Shown: positions 16,364-23,620, counted from the first letter of the stretch. The stretch: 64,000 nucleotides of DNA from Aphodosoma sp045658305 (GCA_045658305.1 JAZOUT010000059.1:4751-68750); one strand, 5' to 3'. Notes: generated from the letters alone by a model not told the origin. A program made the numbers and translations.

Positions 16364-16801
16364 TTAATATATCATAATAACAAGTCTCTTGTCTTGATCA
16401 AAACTCCATTGTACTTGCCAACAATATCCCTTTATATTATCCAATAAAACGAAGTTATACATATTTTCGGTAGGATAAAGCTCAAAACGACCTGCTATTT
16501 TTTCATCCCATGAGAATATACGTTCCTCGATATCAAGAACATATTTCATTCTGTTTCCTGATGTACTCCATTGAACAATCCAAATTTGTCCTGTCATGGT
16601 ATTCAACTCAAGAAAGGTATACATATTTTGAGTTGGATACAATTTGTAGATTGGCTCTCTCAATTGATCTTGAAATACAATCAATTGTTCAAAAAGCAAA
16701 CTATCTCTTTGCGACAACGCCACAGTACTTGTGGAGTCGTTAGTTGCTGATGCAAATAAAAAAGCTATAGCAAACAATGCTAAACAAATCATTTTTTTCA
16801 T
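16364..16801 (-). CDS. secreted protein made of two tandem copies of a 40-residue unit, 145 aa
   Basis: A signal peptide covers residues 1-19 (MKKMICLALF, then ASA). The mature part holds two copies of one unit: YKLYPTQNMYTFLELNTMTG..QVQWS-like at about 52-80 and FELYPTENMYNFVLLDNIKG..VQWS at about 105-133. Each unit looks like four beta strands. Its ATG overlaps the stop of the methyltransferase-HIT gene by the ATGA tetranucleotide, so the two are translationally coupled. A secreted protein tied to a nucleotide-handling enzyme and HNH genes is odd. No family recognised. Confidence 0.75.
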   Translation of the reverse strand: MKKMICLALFAIAFLFASATNDSTSTVALSQRDSLLFEQLIVFQDQLREPIYKLYPTQNMYTFLELNTMTGQIWIVQWSTSGNRMKYVLDIEERIFSWDEKIAGRFELYPTENMYNFVLLDNIKGYCWQVQWSFDQDKRLVIMIY

Positions 16802-17934
16802 ATTATACCTCCTTTTTTGTCCATTACATTTTTCCTCTTATCTTCAAACGCCTCTTTATACACTTCTTGTATAGTCTCAAATTTTACTGGATTAGCATCT
16901 TGCAATTTTCTAACTCGCATAAAGATAGCTCGTCGAGAACGTTTAAACATCTCCATTAAATTCTCTATTGCCGTTCCATTCAAAGCTAATTCCCATAATT
17001 TTTCATCATCTTCTTTTGTCCAACTATTATGACTATTTTCTGGTCTATTTTTTTTCGGTTTTACTTCAACTGTATAACTTTGCTTATTTGGGATGACACC
17101 TCTCACACCTCCCTTTGGTTTTTCTACATCTCCTTTATAACGAGGTATTAGATGCATATGTACATGAAACACAGATTGTCCTGCTGCTTCATTAATATTT
17201 ATTCCAACATTATAACCATCAGGATGATATTTTTCATCAAGGCGTTGTTTAACAAATTGCAACATCAAATTCATTGCTTCCCGTTCTCGATGTGTTAAAT
17301 CAAAATAATTCGACACATGTCGTTTAGGGATAATCAAAGCATGCCCAGGAGATACAGGATAACCATCATAAAATGCCACACACGACACGGTTTCACAAAT
17401 GATTTCCACTTTACGCGATAAATTACAAAACGGGCAATTTACGTCTTCTCTACGTGGTAAACGATTGTAATGTTGATATTCATACAACTCATAACAGCTA
17501 TTCTTCACTAAACTTTTAAATGGCAATTTAACATTACATTGATAAGTATATTGCTTATGAATTGCATGTAATCTAAACCCCTCTTCCTCTAAATCTCTTC
17601 TTACTGCAAAATAAGCAACTCCTTTAGATGACAATAAATTCGATATTGACATCAACACTACAGCTTGATCGTATGGTTCTAACACATTAAGCACATAATT
17701 GCAAATAATAGTATCAAACTTACCCTGTGGATAGTCAGTACGATAATAATTATCATATCCTATTATATTAAAGCCTCTCCTTCTCAATTCATCCGTATCA
17801 TAACCAAGTCCACAACCAAAATCAAGAATACGACCTTTTAGTAAGCCTTGATTAAGTAAATATCGAGTTGGAACAGACAATTCTGTTCTTCTTATAGCAG
17901 TTAAATACGGATGATTTTGTATTTTATTATCCAT
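16798..17934 (-). CDS. three-part fusion: class I SAM methyltransferase, HIT hydrolase, SANT/Myb-like domain, 378 aa
   Basis: Residues about 30-150 are a Rossmann methyltransferase (motif I ILDFGCGLGYD at 36-46, acidic end of strand 2 GYDN, then NYVLNVLEP). Residues about 165-285 are a complete HIT domain: a CPFC zinc-type pair (167, 170), PVSPGHALIIPKRH, NIN, and the catalytic HVHMH at 257-261. Residues about 300-345 resemble a SANT/Myb helix-turn-helix (SWTKEDDEKLWELA, then RSRRAIFMRVRKL). The ATG at 17934 is preferred; the 24-bp longer frame opens with a TTG. The start lies 4 bp after the HNH gene stop, and the stop overlaps the next gene by ATGA. HIT enzymes cleave nucleoside phosphoramidates or dinucleoside polyphosphates; the methyltransferase pattern resembles that of phosphorothioation-associated methyltransferases. 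Combined function unknown. Confidence 0.85.
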   Translation of the reverse strand: MDNKIQNHPYLTAIRRTELSVPTRYLLNQGLLKGRILDFGCGLGYDTDELRRRGFNIIGYDNYYRTDYPQGKFDTIICNYVLNVLEPYDQAVVLMSISNLLSSKGVAYFAVRRDLEEEGFRLHAIHKQYTYQCNVKLPFKSLVKNSCYELYEYQHYNRLPRREDVNCPFCNLSRKVEIICETVSCVAFYDGYPVSPGHALIIPKRHVSNYFDLTHREREAMNLMLQFVKQRLDEKYHPDGYNVGININEAAGQSVFHVHMHLIPRYKGDVEKPKGGVRGVIPNKQSYTVEVKPKKNRPENSHNSWTKEDDEKLWELALNGTAIENLMEMFKRSRRAIFMRVRKLQDANPVKFETIQEVYKEAFEDKRKNVMDKKGGII

Positions 17935-17938
17935 ATAA

Positions 17939-19009
17939 TCAATATTTCCAAGTTTCAAAACCCATATTATGAGCTATTTGACACATCGGGACAAATGTAT
18001 TTGTAAAACAATCATACAAATGTTCTTTATCCATTGAAATTAATTCATATGGAGTACACCCCAAAGATAAATAATCTTCAAGTAGTTTTTTGTTCTCCCA
18101 ATTATAGATATTAATTTTCAATGCTGACTGATGCAAATCTGCCAATCTCTTTAAATATAAATTTAAGTCTGGTAATTTATTACTTTTTGAGCTATTAACA
18201 CTCGAATCCGCAGGTACTAAATTCCACAACAAATCATGCGACACAAAACTCCAAGGAATAAAATGGTCTAAATCATAATTTCTAACAGACAACAACTTAG
18301 AAGTATACATGCAGTGAATTTCTAGTCCCCCAATAATCGCACTATTCCAAAACTTACGCTGTTCAGACAATGAACTACGCTCTTCTTTTTTAATAATCTT
18401 GTTTGGTATATTCGGAACATTAGGATTCCTTATTTGCAAAAAATTAGTTAATCCCCAATAGGCAAACGATGTCAATATCTCATAATTCTCTTGCAAATAT
18501 GTATACCATATAGGATTCAATTCCACCCAAAACTCCCTATCTTCTTTCACTAATCTATATAAACATCCATTTTCAAACGTTTGAGAACGAAGTACCATCT
18601 CTTTATTATCACTCGTATGAATCCATGGACTAAGGAAACGAAATGGTACATTATTTCTCAAAAAACTTAACTTATCCCTAATTTCCTTATGCTGAATCAA
18701 TTGATTCAATTGTATATTTAAATCATTTAATCCTATATTAATTGGTATATTATTTTTCTTTTGTAATTGCAATATAGCTTCATGAAGATTATCTGATTTT
18801 CCAAAAGAAAGACGGAAATAATTAATAGGATACCATGCGTTTGTTACCATCGAAACTATTATTTCCCACTCATTAATTCTTGTTTTACCTTGTTTAACAA
18901 ACAAATCAAGAATTCCCAAAAACCAATAAAACTTATAAGTTGCAGATGTATAATCAAAAATACGATTTAATCTTGTTGTTGATAATATTTGTGATTGAGG
19001 TAAATACAT
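17939..19009 (-). CDS. HNH endonuclease domain protein, 356 aa
   Basis: The first gene of the island. The nuclease core lies at about 244-280: NYDLDHFIPWSFVSHDLLWN, then NLVPADSSVNSSKSNKLP, with Asp248-His249 and Asn263/Asn272 in the usual HNH places. The N-terminal 230 residues are helical and aromatic-rich with no named domain, perhaps for target or partner recognition. No Cys4 zinc knuckle. The start at 19009 is preceded by the promoter at 19053-19060. It is followed 4 bp later by the methyltransferase-HIT fusion, implying a joint function such as DNA defence or repair. Confidence 0.8.
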   Translation of the reverse strand: MYLPQSQILSTTRLNRIFDYTSATYKFYWFLGILDLFVKQGKTRINEWEIIVSMVTNAWYPINYFRLSFGKSDNLHEAILQLQKKNNIPINIGLNDLNIQLNQLIQHKEIRDKLSFLRNNVPFRFLSPWIHTSDNKEMVLRSQTFENGCLYRLVKEDREFWVELNPIWYTYLQENYEILTSFAYWGLTNFLQIRNPNVPNIPNKIIKKEERSSLSEQRKFWNSAIIGGLEIHCMYTSKLLSVRNYDLDHFIPWSFVSHDLLWNLVPADSSVNSSKSNKLPDLNLYLKRLADLHQSALKINIYNWENKKLLEDYLSLGCTPYELISMDKEHLYDCFTNTFVPMCQIAHNMGFETWKY

Positions 19010-19052
19010 AAAATATGATTAGCATGCAATAATAAATATTTTTTATTTTTTG

Positions 19053-19060
19053 CAAAGTTA
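19053..19060 (-). promoter_or_regulatory. -7 promoter element TAACTTTG for the HNH island
   Basis: Minus-strand TAnnTTTG match 43 bp upstream of the HNH start; the only such match close before the six-gene unit. Confidence 0.6.
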
Positions 19061-19308
19061 CAAAAATTCCATCATAATCGATACAGACTCATCATCTTTT
19101 TCGACTGCAAAATTACAATATAAAATTGACAACTTTTGACAATACGTAAATGTTTTACTAAAAAATTTACCATAAATGAACTATTTCATGGAATGTGGGT
19201 TTGTTCGCCCTCAGCAGGGACGAGGGGAGAGAAAAGAGAGTGAATATTCGTTCTTAGGTTACATCCTTATTCTTCATCAACTTATATAAAAGATGTATTT
19301 TGTCTTAC

Positions 19309-19357
19309 ATACCCCCTCCGGACTGCGTCCTCGTCCCCCTAATTTAGGGGGACAATA
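19309..19357. repeat. G/C-run palindromic repeat
   Basis: CCCCCTCCGGACTGCGTCC followed by a TCCCCCTAATTTAGGGGGA hairpin; same family as the copies at 12852, 20807 and 21021. Confidence 0.75.
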
Positions 19358-19431
19358 TGGTGCAGAACCACCTCCCAATGGTCGGTCATACTGCGGTTAT
19401 GCATAATTTGACGTCTTCAACGTCATAAAAA

Positions 19432-19470
19432 AACAACCGCCTATTCTCATAAAAAGAATAAGCGGTCGTT
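19432..19470. terminator. hairpin terminator after the DUF3990 trio
   Basis: Left arm AACAACCGCCTATTCT and right arm AGAATAAGCGGTCGTT with a short A-rich loop, 9 bp beyond the stop of the 83-aa gene. Confidence 0.75.
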
Positions 19471-19479
19471 ATATCTAAT

Positions 19480-19731
19480 TCATTGTCTATTCTGCATCTC
19501 TAACACAAACTCATCAGCTACATACAAATCACCATACAGATAAAGTCCTGTTGATTTATCATGTAAACGCTCACAGGTTTTGCTTTCGTAAAACATTTTC
19601 AAAGCTCGCAGATTATCTAAATTCAACATCTTACCTAGCAATACTGCAATAGCTCCAATCCTATTACTCATTATTATCTCTTGAATAACTGGTGCTTTTG
19701 TTGGACTATCATAATTCTTCTGTTCCTTCAT
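19480..19731 (-). CDS. third member of the DUF3791/DUF3990 trio, 83 aa
   Basis: A small soluble protein whose start overlaps the end of the DUF3990 gene by 23 bp. The middle (RIGAIAVLLGKMLNLDNLRALKMFYESKT, about 25-53) is helical and the end (LYLYGDLYVADEFVLEM) resembles DUF3791-type tails, but the match is too weak to name it. In gut and rumen bacteria DUF3990 genes often sit with small genes like this; that and the overlaps suggest a toxin-antitoxin-like unit. Inference only. Confidence 0.65.
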   Translation of the reverse strand: MKEQKNYDSPTKAPVIQEIIMSNRIGAIAVLLGKMLNLDNLRALKMFYESKTCERLHDKSTGLYLYGDLYVADEFVLEMQNRQ

Positions 19732-20200
19732 ATACTAGATATTTATTTAAGATTTCTTGATTCAAAATACACATTTGATTATTCGGCTGATGCTTAGACA
19801 ATTCTCTTAATGCCGAACTAAGTTCTATTAACCCTGCAATATAAAGGTTTACCGTATCTACAACACGATCATTCGCCACTCCCCCCTCAACATAATCATA
19901 CTCGTCTGCAGCATTTTCTCCCGACCTATTTGCCACAATAAATTCAAGCCACTCTTCATCATACGACTTAAAAATCTTACATCTCGCATCTCTTAACACA
20001 GCATCTCTATCAAGTTTATATCGATTAATCAAGGCTGGCATATTCCTACTTTTTGCCATATTATATGCCCACGATATAGCTTGTTCACGCAAATTTGTAA
20101 CATAAAATCCATGACCAAAGTCCAAATTCTTCCTCCCAAACTTACAGACTGGCATCTCTATCCTTTCTGTTCCGCCATGATAAACTATTAACTCATTCAT
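19709..20200 (-). CDS. DUF3990 protein, ADP-ribosyltransferase-like, 163 aa
   Basis: The N-terminus LIVYHGGTERIEMP, followed by FGRKNLDFGHGFYVTNLREQAISWA, is the DUF3990 signature; the family resembles ADP-ribosyltransferase folds (YHG for NAD binding, GFYVT as the second motif). The start chosen is the ATG at 20200, because it follows a GGGAGAAAG ribosome site and overlaps the upstream stop by ATGA; a longer frame from 20227 is possible but loses that arrangement. It overlaps the genes on both sides. Enzymatic activity has not been shown from sequence alone. Confidence 0.8.
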   Translation of the reverse strand: MNELIVYHGGTERIEMPVCKFGRKNLDFGHGFYVTNLREQAISWAYNMAKSRNMPALINRYKLDRDAVLRDARCKIFKSYDEEWLEFIVANRSGENAADEYDYVEGGVANDRVVDTVNLYIAGLIELSSALRELSKHQPNNQMCILNQEILNKYLVYEGTEEL

Positions 20201-20436
20201 AATTCTTTCTCCCAATTTGTTAAACATTCTACCATTCGCTCTGCCAACACCTCACGACTCTCACTATGCAACACTTCATAATTAGGCACAATATAATTGT
20301 CAATCATCCCCACTCGCTCCATACGCCTATATATTTCGATATACCCAACACCCAAATACCTTGCCGTTGTTTCGATACAAGTAGCAACAAATGCCATAAC
20401 AATTTGTTCTTTTGATATTTTTCTTATTTCATCCAT
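20197..20436 (-). CDS. DUF3791 protein, 79 aa
   Basis: A small helical protein (SKEQIVMAFVATCIETTARYLG, about 8-29; YRRMERVGMIDNYIVPNYEVLHSES, about 36-60), matching the DUF3791 pattern of a helix pair with a conserved IDNYI...Y.VLH segment. It is the first gene of the trio, behind a TAACTTTG promoter at 20530. DUF3791 genes commonly precede DUF3990 genes; the partner could neutralise a DUF3990 enzyme, but that is inference. Confidence 0.8.
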   Translation of the reverse strand: MDEIRKISKEQIVMAFVATCIETTARYLGVGYIEIYRRMERVGMIDNYIVPNYEVLHSESREVLAERMVECLTNWEKEL

Positions 20437-20529
20437 AACAACTTTGCAATTACATTGCTAAAATAGCAACACATCAACCTAACCCAAGTAAATTTGGTTT
20501 TGGTTTACTTCGTGAAATCATATCGACCA

Positions 20530-20537
20530 CAAAGTTA
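20530..20537 (-). promoter_or_regulatory. -7 promoter element TAACTTTG for the DUF3791/DUF3990 trio
   Basis: Minus-strand TAnnTTTG match 93 bp upstream of the DUF3791 start. Confidence 0.55.
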
Positions 20538-20677
20538 CAAAAAATATTCCATTCAAACAATAACACAAAAACAACAACCATAAAAACATAATCACATCTC
20601 TACCTCAAAAGCTCGTATTTCAAAAAAGTCTAGATATTTTTGGATTTCAACATAAAATGGCTTATAGTACACCACAA

Positions 20678-20715
20678 AAAAATCCGCTCTCACAATTATG
20701 TGAGAACGGATTTTC
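20678..20715. terminator. hairpin terminator after the DUF2148 gene
   Basis: Stem AAATCCGCTCTCACAA / TGTGAGAACGGATTT, A-run before and T-run after; lies 17 bp beyond the stop of the minus-strand DUF2148 gene. Confidence 0.8.
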
Positions 20716-20732
20716 GATATGTATAACTCGAA

Positions 20733-21428
20733 CTATTTTGTTGGTCGGTCGAAAAATGGATTTTTGGATGAGGCGGAAACGGCGATGCCCATTACTAATT
20801 TGACATCAGAACCCCCTCCCCTTTCAGGGACTCCCCCTAAAACAGGGGGAGAATATGATGAATTGCCCATCCAACCGAGTTGCTCGACGGCTACGCCAAT
20901 GGAATACATGACGCGTGTGTCGAGACGGAGGTCGGCGGCAATGGCACAGGCTGAACCTATGGCGATACCTACGTCGATGCTATTGAGTGAACAGGGAACT
21001 TGATAAAGTTGAGAATTTACAGACCCCTCAGTCGCAAGCGACAGCTCCCCTAACTTAGGGGAGCAATAATGTGCTGCCTCAGATTCGGTGGTATCACATG
21101 AATTAGGGGAAAAATTCTCACGTTCGGCACAGGTAGCGAAGCCACAATGGCCGCAATTGAGCCCTAAGGACTGATAGCGGGTGCCGATGGCTACGATGCA
21201 CTCGGCTTGCAACACATTGCTAGCATCGCGAATGAAGGATGGACGGTTGCGCTCGTTGCCTATTTCGACCATGCGCTCTGCTAAGAGTTTGAGGTCGTCG
21301 CCTTCGACGAGGATGGCTTCGATGATGTCGACGCCTCGCGCTTTGGGCGCTGTGCGTGCTGCGGTGAGCATCTGGCGTGCTGAGGCTACGACTTGCTCGT
21401 GACGTTGGGTGCGTTCGTTGTATATCAT
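20733..21428 (-). CDS. DUF2148 ferredoxin-like protein with two in-frame palindromic repeat insertions, 231 aa
   Basis: The native parts match DUF2148: an N-terminal helix region, then GLNCGHCGFATCAE (about 89-102, Cys cluster), PCSLNSIDVGIAIGSACAIAADLRLDTRVMYSIG (about 145-178) and the C-terminal GIAVSASSKNPFFDR. Two segments do not: residues about 104-143 (with CSPKLGELSLATEGS) and about 191-207 (YSPPVLGGVPERGGG), each encoded by the G/C-run palindromic repeat (21021-21140 and 20807-20860). Removing them gives about 175 residues, the usual family size. The protein probably binds an Fe-S cluster; its role is not known. Confidence 0.88.
   Translation of the reverse strand: MIYNERTQRHEQVVASARQMLTAARTAPKARGVDIIEAILVEGDDLKLLAERMVEIGNERNRPSFIRDASNVLQAECIVAIGTRYQSLGLNCGHCGFATCAERENFSPNSCDTTESEAAHYCSPKLGELSLATEGSVNSQLYQVPCSLNSIDVGIAIGSACAIAADLRLDTRVMYSIGVAVEQLGWMGNSSYSPPVLGGVPERGGGSDVKLVMGIAVSASSKNPFFDRPTK
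20807..20860. repeat. G/C-run palindromic repeat inside the DUF2148 gene, C-terminal copy
   Basis: ACCCCCTCCCCTTTCAGGGA followed by CTCCCCCTAAAACAGGGGGAG. Same family as 19309 and 12852. The host frame reads through it on the minus strand as SPPVLGGVPERGG. Confidence 0.8.
21021..21140. repeat. G/C-run palindromic repeat inside the DUF2148 gene, central copy
   Basis: CAGACCCCTCAGTCGCAAGC, then AGCTCCCCTAACTTAGGGGAG, continuing to an AT-rich wing up to about 21118. Read on the minus strand without a stop as CSPKLGELSLATEGS and flanks. Confidence 0.75.
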
Positions 21429-21606
21429 GAAAAGTTGAAATGTGAAATGTGAAATGTGAAAGTTGAAAGTTATTTTTTAGACAGAATGACAGAAGAACAG
21501 AATTTTCTCTTTACATAATGGTCTCTATTTTACTTCGTAAAATCTCGACAACAAAGACACATTTGAAGATACCTTTTACTCCCTACTCCTTAGTCCTTAC
21601 TCACTA
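21428..21606. repeat. mixed repeat block between corA and the DUF2148 gene
   Basis: Heptamers GTTGAAA/TGTGAAA at about 21433-21470, a copy of the AAGACAGAATGACAGAAGAACAG arm at 21477-21505 with the ACTTCGTAAAATCTCGAC core (21533-21550), and CTCCCTA-type heptamers at about 21573-21600. No gene in it. Confidence 0.7.
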
Positions 21607-21608
21607 AA

Positions 21609-22556
21609 TTACATCCACTTTTTGATGCGGAAATAGAGGAGGATGAGCACGACGGTGAGCACCATCAAGCCGATGGCGAATGGATAACCGTATGCCCAAT
21701 GGAGTTCGGGAATATGGTCGAAGTTCATACCATACATACTGGCGATGAGCGTTGGCGGAAGGAAGATTACGTTGACAATGGTGAAAATCTTGATGATTTT
21801 GTTCTGCTGGATGTTAACAAGACCGAGGAAGGTGTCTTGGAGATACTCGAGACGGTCGAACGAGAAGCGGGTGTGCTCGATGAGTGAGTTGATGTCCTTG
21901 ATGATGATGGAGAGTTTAGACTTTGCCTCAGACGGAAAAAGCTCGCTCTTCAACATGTTGGAACATACACGGCTTTTGTCGACGATATTCTCACGGATGA
22001 GCATCGTTTTCTCTTGCAACTCTTTGATGGCGATGAGGATGTCGTCGCTGACGTCGTCGTCATCTTTCAATTGATTAGAGAGTACGGTGATTTCGCGTGT
22101 CATATCCTCGATGAGGTCGGCATCGTACTCAACTCGAGTTTCGAGCAAGGCGATGAGCACATGGTGACCGCTTGGGTAGTTGCGCGGATTGGCAAACATC
22201 TTCTTCACCGTTTCGTTGAACGAACGGAGATGCTGATTGCGAACAGTGACTAGTACGTTGTTTTTGAGAATGAATGAGACTGCCTCTTCTTCGAAGGAGT
22301 CGAGAAGGAATTTGGAGTTGGCCACGATGCTATCTTCGGTCTCCATATAGCGTGATGATATCTCGATTTCTTCCATCTCTTCTTCCTCTTGGATATAGAT
22401 TTTGAGGAATTGCTCGAGCTCGCTTTCGACTTCGACAGTCACGTCGTTGAGGTCGATCCAAATGATTTCATTGAGCGACACTTCAGTGAGAGTGTCCATT
22501 GTTTTGCCGATTTTGATTCGGCCATTATCGCGATAGAATATTCTTAGTTCAGACAT
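21609..22556 (-). CDS. corA: CorA-type magnesium/cobalt transporter, 315 aa
   Basis: A homopentameric Mg2+/Co2+ channel of the inner membrane. The large cytosolic funnel domain covers about residues 1-255, two membrane helices lie at the C-terminus, and the pore signature YGMNF is present between them (about 275-279). The start is placed at the ATG of MSELRIFYRD (22556). The frame is open to 22661, but the extra 35 residues (QLSTFNFQLE and similar) are a translation of the GTTGAAA heptamer tract, so they are unlikely to be native. Length is typical with the shorter start. Confidence 0.93.
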   Translation of the reverse strand: MSELRIFYRDNGRIKIGKTMDTLTEVSLNEIIWIDLNDVTVEVESELEQFLKIYIQEEEEMEEIEISSRYMETEDSIVANSKFLLDSFEEEAVSFILKNNVLVTVRNQHLRSFNETVKKMFANPRNYPSGHHVLIALLETRVEYDADLIEDMTREITVLSNQLKDDDDVSDDILIAIKELQEKTMLIRENIVDKSRVCSNMLKSELFPSEAKSKLSIIIKDINSLIEHTRFSFDRLEYLQDTFLGLVNIQQNKIIKIFTIVNVIFLPPTLIASMYGMNFDHIPELHWAYGYPFAIGLMVLTVVLILLYFRIKKWM

Positions 22557-22559
22557 ACA

Positions 22560-22682
22560 TTCAAGTTGAAAGTTGAAAGTTGAAAGTTGAAAGTTGAACC
22601 AACGGTTCAAGTTGAAAGTTGAAAGTTGAAAGTTGAAATTTGAAATTTGAACATTCCTCATTCCTAATTCCTCATTCCTAAT
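22560..22682. repeat. large heptamer repeat block upstream of corA
   Basis: Five GTTGAAA units, then ACCAACGGTTCAA, then five more (last two as ATTTGAA), followed by CATTCCT/AATTCCT/CATTCCT/AATTTCT units. All repeats keep a 7-bp period although the unit changes. It fills nearly the whole rsmA-corA gap. Confidence 0.85.
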
Positions 22683-22689
22683 TTCTCAT

Positions 22690-23475
22690 TTATTCCGACG
22701 GAGGCTGACTAAGAATTTGTTGCACGAGGTTGGTGAGGTCGATGAATTCTGCCACCGAGAGTTGCTCGGGGCGTTTATTGAACACCTCTTCGTTCATCGG
22801 ACGGCCTTGCATAAGGGGTTTGAGCGAGTTGCGCATAGTCTTACGGCGTTGGTTGAACGCTGTTTTGACTACAGAGATGAACAATTTCTCATCGCATCCG
22901 AGGCTCTCTTTCGAGTTGCGGGTCATGCGGATGACTGCCGACTTCACCTTTGGAGGCGGATTGAACACATGCTCGTGAACGGTGAATAGATATTCTATAT
23001 CGTAGAATGCTTGCAAAAGCACTGATGTGATGCCATAGGTTTTCGAGCCGTGTGGCGCTGCAATGCGCTCGGCTACCTCTTTCTGTATCATGCCTGAGCA
23101 GACTGGTATGCGGTCACGATGCTCGAGGACTTTGAAGAAGATTTGGCTCGAAATGTTGTAGGGATAGTTGCCAATGACCATGAACGGCCCCTCGCCAACG
23201 ATAGTGTCGAGATTGAGGCGAAGGAAATCGCCCTCGACCACGTGGAGTTGTGAGTAATGCTCGCGAAGATAGACTACCGACTCGGTGTCGATTTCGATGG
23301 CTGTGAGGTTGATATTGGGGTTTTGCAAAAGAAACTGTGTGAGCACACCCATGCCCGGACCAATCTCGATGACACGAGTTGGCTCGGCTGTCGGTAGCGA
23401 ATCGGCTATTTGCTGCGCTACGCGTAAGTCGGTTAGGAAATGTTGTCCTAAATGTTTCTTTGCTCTTACTTCCAT
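22690..23475 (-). CDS. rsmA: 16S rRNA dimethyladenosine transferase RsmA (KsgA), 261 aa
   Basis: Dimethylates two adjacent adenosines in helix 45 of 16S rRNA during 30S assembly. Motifs are intact: KKHLGQHFLTD at the N-terminus, VIEIGPGMGVLTQFL (about 36-50), the acidic DTESV, and catalytic GNYPYNISSQI (about 104-114). The C-terminal helical domain has FNQRRKTMRNSLK. Length is normal. The start at 23475 gives the conserved MEVRAKKHLGQ. Confidence 0.97.
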   Translation of the reverse strand: MEVRAKKHLGQHFLTDLRVAQQIADSLPTAEPTRVIEIGPGMGVLTQFLLQNPNINLTAIEIDTESVVYLREHYSQLHVVEGDFLRLNLDTIVGEGPFMVIGNYPYNISSQIFFKVLEHRDRIPVCSGMIQKEVAERIAAPHGSKTYGITSVLLQAFYDIEYLFTVHEHVFNPPPKVKSAVIRMTRNSKESLGCDEKLFISVVKTAFNQRRKTMRNSLKPLMQGRPMNEEVFNKRPEQLSVAEFIDLTNLVQQILSQPPSE

Positions 23476-23517
23476 AATAAAAGTCTATAGTCTGCAATCA
23501 GCAGACGACATCTTCAA

Positions 23518-23553
23518 AAAATTGTGCATTGTGCATTGTAAATTGTGCATTTT
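23518..23553. repeat. heptamer repeat ATTGTGC
   Basis: Four units ATTGTGC, ATTGTGC, ATTGTAA, ATTGTGC in tandem between the divergent rsmA and gtrA-type genes, right before the promoter at 23558. Confidence 0.75.
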
Positions 23554-23557
23554 TGCT

Positions 23558-23565
23558 TATCTTTG
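23558..23565 (+). promoter_or_regulatory. -7 promoter element TATCTTTG
   Basis: TAnnTTTG match 55 bp upstream of the GtrA-family start. Confidence 0.6.
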
Positions 23566-23620
23566 CAGAATATTTACAAAGACACACTTTCAATCTGCAA
23601 AAATAACTAATTTTAGCCAA

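Larger units (their letters stand above)
19010..19479. other. 470-bp spacer with promoter, palindromic repeat and terminator
   Basis: No gene seen. It holds the HNH promoter (19053), a G/C-run palindromic repeat at about 19309-19357 (CCCCCTCCGG..., then TCCCCCTAATTTAGGGGGA), a fragment CCCTCAGCAGGGACGAGGGGAG near 19209, and the hairpin terminator of the DUF3990 trio (19432-19470). Confidence 0.7.

Noticed and set aside
22557..22661. Upstream extension of corA
   Set aside because: The added residues are encoded by heptamer repeats; MSELRIFYRD matches the natural start.
23285..23620. Long N-terminal extension of the GtrA-type protein
   Set aside because: It lies antisense within rsmA and includes the promoter; the ATG at 23621 gives a normal protein.
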